A stretch of 64,000 nt of DNA from Bolinopsis microptera. Taxonomy: Eukaryota > Ctenophora > Tentaculata > Lobata > Bolinopsidae. The notes under the pieces were generated by a model, which saw only the letters and a list, made by a program, of their open reading frames with translations, did not search any database and was not told where the DNA came from. This document shows positions 14,301-26,300 of this stretch, in pieces (the first letter of the stretch is position 1; each line of letters starts with the position of its first letter). Position numbers and translations under genes: made by a program. The stretch is taken from positions 6,466,858-6,530,857 of the forward strand of contig NC_087075.1 in NCBI RefSeq assembly GCF_026151205.1, in the 5' to 3' direction.

Positions 14301-17300
14301 ATTATGATAACTTTGGGGATGTTACCGAGTTTCTGAAAGCTGTTGGATCTAAGATTTTGGGTTAATGCTTTAATGTTTACTTATTATTGTGTGATTTAAA
14401 TTACTGTATCAGTATATTATCTATTATTCTTTGACCAAATTTCTGCTTAGTCAATTATCACGAAAAATGTAATAATAATTAACAAAATAAAATAATTAAC
14501 TAATGAAATACGAATAATTATGCCTTTATTGCAAAGTTCAGTAGGGATCACATCAAAGTGGTTAGGTCTAGATATTAGCGGTAGTGATTTAGTCTGGTAG
14601 TGATTCAGTCCGAAAGTATACCTCAATCCCTACCAATAGTGATTGGTAGTGATTCAGTCCGTTAGGGATTCAGTCATGTAGTGATTCGGTCCGTTCACCG
14701 ATCGGGTCAGTGAACCTAACGATATAGAGCATAGCACCAATAAAGCATTAAAATAAGATGTGTAATTCTATACCAGGATTTTAATTCGGTCGCCTGTGAA
14801 AGTTCGCCATTTACTCGAGCAATTCTGAAAATTCGGCTGACAAATATGTGAACAATAGCATTAGCCATCTCCTCGATTTAACTTTGTGGCAAATATATTA
14901 CATTTTTAATACAAAAACACTAGCATAGCAAAAAATGTGAGTTATGGTGGTGTAAGAGCCAAGAAGTTTTTATAAAGGAGCATCTTCCCCAACATGATTA
15001 GCAGTGGTGTGTGGTTTTATTTTAGTAAAAAACAGACAGTTCAGGCGATAGGTAATGTTCTTGCCGATGTGGAACACAAATGGCAAAACACTGGAGGGGT
15101 ACTCCACATATGGGGTACTCCTTCGCTGTTTAAGGGTTAATGAAGGTGGCATCTGTCCCCAACATGATAAGCACCGGTGTGTGGTTTTGTTTGTGGTTTT
15201 TATTTACACTTTACATGCTAAACGCTTTTAATATCACATCTTGAAGCTTCAAACTTAAGCACACGTCTGAGCCCCTTTGATCCGCGTGTATAGTGTAAGC
15301 AGGACACAGCTGAATGTATAACATGCTAAAACACGTACTGACTGCCGCTTTGAATGTAAATATCACCCTCCTCGGTCCTCCCCTGGAATGTCAACATCAA
15401 AATATCTCATGATATGTACTCTGTCTGACTCTGCGGTACGCTTTTATCAATTATCAGGGAAGTGTGCTCACTATCGCTACCGGACCTTTAGAGAAAAAAT
15501 CACGAACATTGAACGGTACACGCCCACTGTAGTTCGACACGCACTGTAGTTCGAAAAACCCAGAAATTAGACTCTGTCGAACTAGAGTGCGCTAACTGGA
15601 CTTACGTTCGACACGTTCTGAAGTTCGACAAGAAAGGGATATTCATAAAGATACCTACATTTTGTAATTTAGATTAGCTTTGAACAACTATGGGTACGAG
15701 CCGTAAACAGGTACGATCTACAAATTTCGCTCCATGCTCAATAATTCAGACCGAATCGATCATTTGGGTTCGTTCACATTACCAGATTGAATGTTACACG
15801 GAATGTTCAATCTTACAAAGAATGTTACACTCTCAGTCTTTGAGCTTATTACGTTACTAGTGTAACCCGTGCCTTCGGCCGCGGGACTTTACTGTCACAG
15901 TTGCGATGTAAAAGTATACAACCGCATTATATATTTGATATCACGCATAACGCTGTCTTATGAAAGTATGAAATCTCCCTACAGTTGCTTATAGTATTAC
16001 GTGGGGCTAAACTAATTACGGTACATGTTATCCTCCTCGTTCTCTCTCCCATCCATTTATGTCACATTTCTGGAACAAAATCATCAATTACCTTACAAGA
16101 CATATTTATAACGTACGAAATGTGGCGGTTTTCCGAAAATTTCGCCATATTTTCGGACCGCCAAAATTTCGGTCGTCGCAAATTAGGCCGCCATAAATAT
16201 GTCTTGTAAGGTAAACCACTTACCACCGGCCGATTTTTATAAAATTTGCTTATGGGCTTCGTCAGAGTTTTGTCAGCACTATACCGAAAAAACCAGTCCT
16301 AGTAACTATTACCGTTTTTTTTGTATAACCGTTCGGAAATTACACACACATAGACACACAGACACACACACATTCTGGTGTTATTAAGTTGATGTTAATG
16401 ACCCAGTGAACCCAAGTACAGGGAACACTGTTTACCTGTTCGTTTAATATAAACGGTAAGCTCCCGTATCTTCTGTTCAATAGGAATATGTCACTACTTG
16501 AGGTGAGACCGTGTTGGAGGAACACTACGGGGCGGTTATCTGAAAATATTTAGTTTTGAAATGGAGAAATTCTGTAGAAATTTTATGTGAAAATGGAGTG
16601 CTTCTTAGGAAATATATCTTCATAAGGAATAAAAATGGAGGAACTAAAAGTTCAGGGCTGAAAATGAGTCGTTACTGAACATGGGGGATCGCTACTGGAA
16701 ATTTTGGCCATTGATAGATACTAAATCCTATTCATAGAAAGTTGGACAAATTTGGTATTGTTCAAAAAGTCGGCAGTCCCCTTTCTAATTTGTCGCGTAT
16801 AATAGTCCCATCACTCTAGTCAGGTATTTCCCCATTATTCGTCAGCCAGCCAGAACAACACTTTACATCGTAATAGATATTGATATCGTTACATTCTGTG
16901 GATTTTTAGTGACATATTGATACGAATAAAAGAATAGAATTGAGATCGGTGCAAATTAAGATATCAAGATGAACCAATGATCAAAATTAAGCAAATCTTG
17001 GAAGAGTAGTATAGTAGTAGGAATAGTATAGTGGTAGGAATAGTTTTATATGTTTTCTATCCACATTAGCTGACTGCTGGGTATTATGGGAAATTGGAAT
17101 CTCGACCACTTGAGATCTGGGGTCCCACGGTGATCGGACCACGTCAACCGGCTTCTCTCTCGAATTTTTTGAACTAAAAGCCGGAACAGTACTGTCACTT
17201 ACTGCAAACTAGTATTCAGCTAAGTGCTACACTGAAAAACTGCGGGGGAAATCCAAAGAGTCACGCCCATGACAGGTGACAGATGACAGGATGGTGCAGT

Positions 17301-20300
17301 ATTACGACTGATCAGTGGCTAGAGGTCGCCGTGAAATGACGGAAAGTTATGGCTGTCAGTTCCATGCGGAGACTGGATCAGTGTATGACTGTATAGACTC
17401 TACAGTGTAGAGTATAGCAGTCATAACGAGCTTCAAGAGTAATGAGCTATCTCGTTGTGAGACTGAGTAACTGCACTACACTATAACTGCACTGTAAATG
17501 CACTGTAACTGCACTGTAACTGCACTGTAACTGCATTATATTACGAACAATCGGTTAGTGTTGAAGACTTAACTATCTCAGTATCTCTTCTGCTGGAACC
17601 TACCTGTGTTGGGCTTCACTCTGAATATCTGCAGAATATAACCATCCTTAGTCGTCACCAAATGAGTCTCCGAAACAAAACCATTATCAGCTATAAGCTG
17701 AGGACTGTCCATGTAACATTCTGGATCCACATGACGGCTCCTCGATTGTGAGCTTACTTTCTTAAAGCTGCCCCAACCTTGAACATCAACAAAACATAGT
17801 ACACTGAGAAAACAGAGCAAGCGATACATTTTGCAGATATATGGAGTACAGTTCACATTATCTGGTATTAGGGTCAGGGCTAAGCAAGCTAATCAGGAGA
17901 CCTTATTGAGACAATACTACCCGGGTACTGTTACAAATCTCATTATACACAGAGTTCTTAGCAACTGCTCCTTCATACAAACTTTCATTATTTTTCTAAA
18001 AAATCACACTTTAAATAATCTGCCTTACTTTACATACCTTGGGATATCAGGGGGACAAAAACATCGGTGACTTATTTCTTATCGTGTTATTTAAGTATTT
18101 AGGTTATGGTCACAATCTGCCCTCACTGTCTGGTGACTTTCTGTTGGAAACTTGCCAACAAAATGGAGCAGTATTATTCAAAACTGACACATTTAAGATT
18201 TTTTTAAAAGCGTAAGAAGTTACGATTTCCACATCCAAAAAAGCTCAAGTATAGTAGCACCAATTCAGAGATTGGGCATCAGAGAGGGCATGGGCTATTT
18301 AGCCGATAGTTGGTAGCTACAGATAGCTGCAAAATATAACATTTCAGCGGACATGAACAGAAGAATGGCTCCGAGAGGAGTGGAGGTCCATAATTTCAAA
18401 TCTGATTGGAAGGACGGTGAGGCACTATGTGCTCTCGTGGACTACAATGTCAAAGGGATATACGACCTCTATACAGGTTACAATTTCACCTCACCAGTCA
18501 AATCATCTCAATTTTTAACACAATATAGCAGCATTGCCCATAATTACAGATTAGCTCTTCTCATTCAGTTTATTTGTAACATTCCCCCTAAAATTCCCAC
18601 ACCTCCTGCCCAGACTCAGACCCGGTTCAGAAAGTAGCTCAGAGTATGATAGCCGCATACAAGTTCCTGGGTATACCTCAACTCATTGAACCAGAGGATT
18701 TCATCAGTAACCTTATCGGTACGTTTACTTCAGAACGCTCTTGACTTATCAGTTATCACTATAAAACGCAACAGAAATAATCCATGAAATTAATCTTCGC
18801 TTTATATGATCATTGATAATCTAACTAGGCAATTTGTTTTAAATTAAAACCACAATATCCTTTGCAGACGAGCAAACAATGTCAATGTACCTGTCCTGCT
18901 TTGTGCACGATGGAATTGAACAGATATCAGTGGATCTGTTTGAAGGAATGGAGAAAGTGGAAAAGAATGATGAGTTGGTGGAGAAAGTAGCAAGAGCGAA
19001 ACCAAAGTTGGTGAAAACCAAGTCAATGATGGCGGTTGATAGCGGTACTGAGAAAGCGGCAGATATTCTTGGTCATATTCAGGTTAGTAGAGTATGGGGT
19101 TGTCTCCATTACTTTCAGATAAAGATTTCGAAGAGAGCGTATTTTCGTTAAGTGATCTACAATAAGGTCAATTTTATTTAACTGCTCACTATTGAAAAAT
19201 TGACCTGAGCCAACAAAATAGACGCCTTTATGCTTGATTTGAAACCAGAATTATAGCGGCCCTTTTAAAATAAAATGGTGTTTCTCCCGGAGCCAAAGTC
19301 AACAATAGTTTTTAACTCAGGTCTCTATTTCAAATTTGACAGGCATAATGACTCGGAATTATATAAAATTAACACAGAACCCATGTAACACCTCTGTAAC
19401 ACCTCTGTAACACCCCTGTAACACCCCTTTAACCCTGTAACAGATACCTGTAAGTATGTGTCTCATCTGAACAGTACGTTTATATGGAAACAGAAAATAT
19501 CCAAACTAAATCTGCATGATTCGTCCTGATGAGGACGTTACCGCATGATCGCTTTTAAATGTATAGCTGAAATGTGTGACATAAATGTATAACATAAATG
19601 TTCAATGTCTCGATTTTTTCCAACATCCTTTAAAGTTAAACGTGTAATTCTGTAAACGTGTAATTCTGTAAACGTGTAATTCTGTAAACTTGTAATTAAT
19701 AATTAAATTATCATGATTAATTAGAGAAGTGTTCAGTGTTCACCTATGTAATGATCAAGACCACAAATGTGTGCACTGAACATGCAGAAACCTTGATCAA
19801 GAAACTTGCTAAATTTCTTATTGTCTACTTTCAAGTATATTGCAGTATATGCTTATATAATGCGTACTTTAAAACCTAATGTAAAATAATAGTCCAATAA
19901 CGTTGTTGACAATTTAATTGACAATCACCGTTTTATAATTGCTATGGATATTCAATACAAATTTTGCTTCAATTTTGACTTTTCGTTATGATTTTAGAGC
20001 TTTGTAAAATTTAATACAATTTAACTATTCATCATTAAATCAACAATCAAGCATTCTCTTGATAAAAAGTTGTCGATTTACTCGTGAAATTTAGTTAGCT
20101 GTTCATAATCATATGGGTATTGAGCATGTCGTAAATAATATTGTGGATCGCATGATTTTTATGTTAAAAAAAGCAAATTCTGAAACCAGAAATAAAGGTA
20201 TTACAGGAAGAAGAGGAAAAAGTGCAAAAGGAAAACATGTCAGCGCTCACGGCAACACAACAGCACGTGCAGAAGCTATTGCATCATTTACCGCCCAAAC

Positions 20301-23300
20301 CCGAACAACATTCTCTCAGTGAGATCCTATCTCCCCAGGCCAGGTGAGGGAATTTCATACAGCTGATTTTAGTTAAGTTAGTTTAGTTTTAGTTTAGTTA
20401 TAATGTATATTAGATTTCATTGGAGTCTGTGGTCGAGTATGTTAATAAAAATACGCATTTAAATGACAAGCTCGAGTAGTCAGTAGATACTTATTTGATC
20501 GGGCAATGACTCGAATCAGGTTCGTAGTTGGTGTGCGCGCCTTCAATTCGTTTAGCTACCCATGCATCAAGTAATCAAGTGATCACCCCAAGTACACCGT
20601 ATCATATGTTTAATTCCTGTTTAATTCCTGTTTATGCATCCCAATTTAGGGCTGTGTCTACCTCACATACGGCCATTGAACATTAAACATCAGTATAGAA
20701 ACACTGTCGTACATTGTAATACCTCACAATATTATACATGCTGATGGAACACCTTAAATGAGCCCGAAATAGGATGAACTAATTCCATGAGGCTTTTTTG
20801 ACATTGTTAAGTATTTAATTGGGATTTAGGTGAGTATGTTTGTAGGTATACTGAGTGGAAGCTCGTATAGCAATGTGTGCATCGCCTTATCATTGGGCGA
20901 AACGTTGACGTAACCGGTTAGTTTTTGTCAATCAAGTCTAAAAACGGTAGAGCCTCTCAACTCATAGCAACAGTGTATTTTCAGTAAATCCAGGTGTGTA
21001 CACAAACTAATGAAGAGGGCTGAATCTCTCCTAAATGAGCTGCTGCCGTATGTAACAGGTTGAATCCCATGTGATTATGAGACGGTAAAGTGTCTGCAAT
21101 CACCGCTCAATCGCTCCAAACCGTACTGATTCCGATCTGTGTGGTGTCGCTTGTCTGAATTACTAGAATTAGAGTCAGTTGTCTCGTTATTTGAGGTAGA
21201 GTTGGTGTGTTTTGTTTTGAGATTGAGGGCTTTGTCTTTTCGTTTTACAGTAAAACTTTGTTTTACCGCGGAGTTTGGGGAGAAAAAACGACCGCAGTAA
21301 ATCTTGGTTTTGCTGTAAAAGGAATAATTAATAAAGGGAAAGGAATCCGGGATAATGAATGACCCAACAGGAAACTTTTTGCTTTTGAAATAATTTTCAA
21401 AACTCAATTCGTTTACATTTGAGCAAATTTTTACGTGTTTTATGCACTACTCTGTGAGCCCATAATTTTTGTACATACATATATAGAACAAAATAACGAT
21501 AAAACTCTGAGAAAAGTTGTATTTTTATTTCTATTAATAACTAGCATAATACATCATGAGGTCTCAGATTGTAAGACAGTAGACTGACAATCGAATGTTG
21601 AGGTAATATTGAGGTGCCCAGCTAGAGAACGCTCCAACAATGGTTTCTAACTTAACATTATCTTTAATTTGTTATAGGTTTACTTTGTTAAATAACGATA
21701 AAACTCTTAGAAAAGTTTTATTTTTATTTCTATTAATAACTAGCATAATACATCATGAGGTCTCAGATCGTAAGACAGTAAGACTGACAATCGAATGTTG
21801 AGGTAATATTGAGGTGCCCAGCTAGAGAACGCTCCAACAATGGTTTCTAACTTAATATTATCTTTACTTTGTTATAGGCGTGACTTGTTTGTGAGTGTTG
21901 TAGTAGTGGTTAATAAGGTTATTAGTATATGGAGTTTTTTTTTCATAATTTAGTCTGCTTCCTCACTAACCAAGGATAGTAGGTATGTATAAACAATTAT
22001 AAAGGAGCAGTGTTCTCAGCTAATTTTACTGTATTCGAGAGTAAATCGCCTCAGTAGAACCATGAGGGAAGATTTGTGATCTCAATCTCTTTGTGTGGTT
22101 TTATGTGTTAAAATGAGGACCAAGAGAGTAGTTATAATGAACAACTCTCAAAATTTTAGAGAACTTGCAGTCTTTTGAGAACACTCATAGCAATCTACAT
22201 CAACCGTGGGTAGGGATTGTAAGCTATTTTGTGCGATTCCTTGAAGTTGTACAATCAGGCCATTTTCTATGTACAGTACCATTGTGACATGCTCTCCCTC
22301 AATTCACAGTTATCCTTTGGATTTTACTTCCTAAATTTGGTTATTGAGTTAAAAATCGAGATTCTCCGAATCAGTATACACATTTAGTCGGGAACCTCGG
22401 TTTACAGTTCCTACCATCATTAAAGTTATGTGTAGAAAATATTCTCAGAATGGACATGTATAGTGTAAAAAAGAGCTCAAATTTAGTTTACTGTTGGTCT
22501 GTGTGCATTCTCCGTCTCGGTACACTGCTTTTATCTTTATAGGGGTTCTATAAAAATACTCAAAATTCAACGTTAACAGTCAAGTCGTATTAACCTTGCC
22601 CTCTTTCAATATACTACTGCTACTACTCTTTCAATATGCAAACCACTGTCTAGTTAAACCACTAATAAGAGTTGTATAGTGTGACAGTTTAGATTTGGGT
22701 TCATATCGCCTGTGTAGATTACTCAATCGAAACAAGTTTTCCTTTTATTTTCATTCCCTTTTCTGGAACTGGACAAATGACGAGTTTCCTAAGTATGCAG
22801 TGTCTAGTTCCACACCACGTCCATGTATCTGCAGTATTTGAAGAGGTTGCAAACTGCCAAGGGTTCCGACCGCCAAGTTCCAATCATTTGTATATTGTGT
22901 TCTTAATAAATCTAGCAATAAGCTATTAACTATAATACAGTGGTGTAACGTTGCCTGTTGGCGCCAGCCCCCCCCCCCCCCCCCCCCCCCCCCCCGCTGA
23001 AAAAGCACCCCCCTGTTGGCGCCCCCTCGACTTTTGGTAACCGCTCGCCATTCGGCGCAGTGGCGTAACGTTGCCTGTTGGCGCCCCCTGCCGAAAAGGC
23101 GCCCCCCTGTTGGCGCCCCCTCTCCTTTTGGTGCCCCTCCCTAAAATTGAACAAATTAGGCGATTTAAGAGGATACGCCGGTAAAATCTCTAAAAAAGTG
23201 TGTATCTAGAGCAAAACGCGCAGTTTTGCTAGTACTTTAGTTAAGTTTTGGAAATTGTCCCACATTCAAACGACGATTTGGCGCCCCCCTAAGACGGCGC

Positions 23301-26300
23301 CCCCCTGCACAGCGGGGTCAGCAGGGCCCTTCGTTACGCCACTGATTCGGCGCCCCTCTCTAAAATTGAACAAATTAGATGATTTTAGAGGATTCGCCGT
23401 TAATATCTCTAAAAAAGTGTGTTTCTAGAGCAAAACGCGTAGGTTTGCTAGTACTGTAGTTAAGTTTCTCAAAATTGTCCCACATTCAAACGACGTTATG
23501 GCGTTCCCCCCCCCCCCCTCCCCCCCCTAAGATGGCGCCACTGCAACTTTATTGTACACTGTACAGATGTGCTTTTAAGCAACTATGTGTTACTATTATA
23601 CGTAGTTTAACTTGGCTACCTCGGTACACAGTAAATAGTCGTGATTATAAGTAATTATTTTGTATCTATCTTTCTAAATTTCGTATCGAGTAACTTGTAA
23701 TTATATCGACTGGAGAGTGCCCTAACACCACGTAACACCCTAACACCACGTGACCACGTGACCACGTGACCACGTGACCACATGACAAAATACTCTGTCT
23801 TCTTTATCTGTGAACTTTTTAGTATATAATTCTATATTCCTGTTGTTGCCCATTACATATCACATTAATTAGGCCACAAAATTTAGACGAAAGAAAAGTT
23901 CTTAATATAAATGGAGTGCCGTTTCACATTTTTAATTGTTCGTAATAATAATAACGCTGACAATTTGTTTGTCCTAATTATTGCGCAATCTCTCGTTATG
24001 ATGACTATCTTATGACGCATAATATTTTATATACCATACCACGTCCTCTGCTGGCAACCCTCCAATAAAGCTAAACTACCAAGTGTTTTCAGTTCTATGT
24101 GACCGTTGTGACTGTACTGTGTCTACGAAATATTTAATTCCATCCATAATCCCCCTTCGTTTTAACATAAGAAAAGCATTTTCTTGCTGGGCGGCTGTTT
24201 ACTATTATAAACTTAAAAACTTGTCCCTGTTAAATAATATCGATACATATTCACTGAATATTATTCAATCAGTAACAACCTCCCACAAGCTGTTTCCCAA
24301 AACATAAAGACTAAAGTTGTAGGCCCACCCTCTTTGGCTCTTTTGTTCCCCTTTCTTAACAATACACAGTACAAGCTGTCCGCCATCTAGTTAACCAGCA
24401 AATATGTGGGGCGGGTGTTATCACTATTACAGAGAGAGAGAGTTATCACTATTATCAGTTATTGTTCTCTCTATTTCGTGTTGATTGAGAGCTCCCTTAG
24501 TCTAAATGATATAGTGCACCGGTACTCCGTGATGGAATGAAGCTATGTGGAGTGATGTGATGAGGATTAAACGAGGATGAGTAATGCTGGATTACTCGCG
24601 CTACTTTGCGGCTGCTTTCCTTTAAACCGCAAGCTTGGCAGGTTCGTAGTATTCGATCTTTGAGGGATTATAAGAGTTATTTTATGGAGTGTAAAAAATA
24701 TTCAAGTTTCTTCAGAGCGTCTTCAGATTATTAATGCAATGGGGAGGTATGTGGGGAGGTATGTCTTTCGATTATGCGGATATGGAATATTTACCGCGAA
24801 AATCAAGCATGTCTTAAAAGACTTATGTATTTTATTTAGGCAAAGAATTCTGTGAAACAATTTTAGTTACATTTTCAACGAATACTTGGTATTGGTGAAT
24901 AACACGAGATGAGGGGATTTAGAATTTTAAGCTTGATATTTGCGTCTCTTGTGTAATATTGGGATTTGGGGTTCAACTGTACAGATATTCGTTATAAAAT
25001 AACATACAATATATTCCAAGAGATAGTATGGAGTGGATATAATATAGTGTAGTGACGAGACCCTATTGTGTTCTCCACCTTTGTCGATTGTAAAAGTGTG
25101 TTACGTTTCTGAGGGGTTATCCAACCAGTTGTGTCTCTGCCAGCATGTAATGTTTGATGTATTGATCACACTTTACAGTCCATCAATAGTGCCTGGTCAG
25201 TTAATTACCACAGTTAATAAAGCTAACAATAAGGATCCCTACGTGTTATTACGTCACGTACCACGTGTTATGACGTCACACACCACGTGTTATGACGTCA
25301 CGTACCACGTGTCATACTGCTAAGCTAACAATAAGGGTAACAATAAGGATTAAGGGTCACTACGCCAGTCAGTAACACCTATATTTCCATGTTGCACACT
25401 GTATTTCGTACTTATTAACTGTGTGTACTGCGTTTATAAGAAACACTTAGTCTTACTCTGTAATGATATAAACACTTACTGTTCCATTTCGATTTGTACA
25501 ATTTTCCTCGGTATTTTATATTATTATGACATGTACAGTTCATTGTACAGCAGCTTAGTTCAAAAGTATGAAATCTGAATAATGGATGATATTGTATGAC
25601 GACAATTTAAGAGACAGTCATAGGGTTTTTAGTGCATTAAGTTGATTAATTAGATAATTAAGACAGTATTGGTTGGAAATGACTGTCATGAAGAAATCGT
25701 CCTGCTCCTTGTAGTTGATGTAATCAAACCAAGTTTGGAAGAGGTAACCCTGGCGAGCAGAATATCTTGTTTTGCTTGTTTCCCGGCGAAACTCAGTCGA
25801 ATAAGCAGGTCGGTGTAAACTTATAAGGCAATAGTAACCATAGTAACCATAGTAACCATCAAGGCAGTGTTCTTTACAAGTGTCATGCAATTGTAGAAAT
25901 ATAGAAATATTTCATGTCAAAAGTGAGAACAAGTTTGTTGAGAGTGACTAAGGTTTAATACCGCGGTTCAGTTACTCTATTAGCAGAGTGTAGTTCAGTG
26001 TTATGACGTCACGTACCACGTGTTATGACGTCACGTACCGCGGTTCAGTTATAACTCTAGTAGCAGAGTGTAGTTCAGTGGGTTGATCTAGAGAATACAG
26101 AGAAGATAAGCGAGCGTGCGAATGACATTATAAACGTGAGCTGTTAAATTTCATCAACCGGCTATAAGTAGCTAAGTTTCGTTGCCGTGCTAAAGTTGCA
26201 AAAAGTTGATTTTGAACAACCTTTCAACAAATTAAACTACAGCAATCTTACACGCACCTCATGGCATTCTTGCTAAGAGTTACACCACATCACGTCACCT

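Larger units (their letters stand above)
12295..14675. mobile_element. MULE-like composite transposon region
   Basis: The outer ends, 12295-12326 and 14644-14675, are inverted copies that match at about 30 of 32 positions. In addition about 57 bp at 12343-12399 recurs in direct orientation at 14579-14635. The interior holds a FLYWCH/MULE-type transposase gene and a cluster of hairpins. A possible 5-bp target duplication (tgtag) is present at both edges, but the exact borders are uncertain because similar motifs continue beyond 14675. The element sits at the 5' edge of lipase exon 3. Confidence 0.6.

Noticed and set aside
19515-19550. Possible hammerhead ribozyme (cgtcctgatgaggacg)
   Set aside because: It has a CTGATGAG-like loop in a 5-bp stem, but the GAAA core and the other two stems are missing on both strands.
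22751-23154. Gly-rich ORFs on the minus strand
   Set aside because: They arise from C tracts and the cagtggcgtaacg MITE sequences.
25618-25890. 90-aa minus-strand ORF
   Set aside because: Part of it (around 25750-25800) is similar to 37720-37765, so it is a dispersed repeat rather than a gene.
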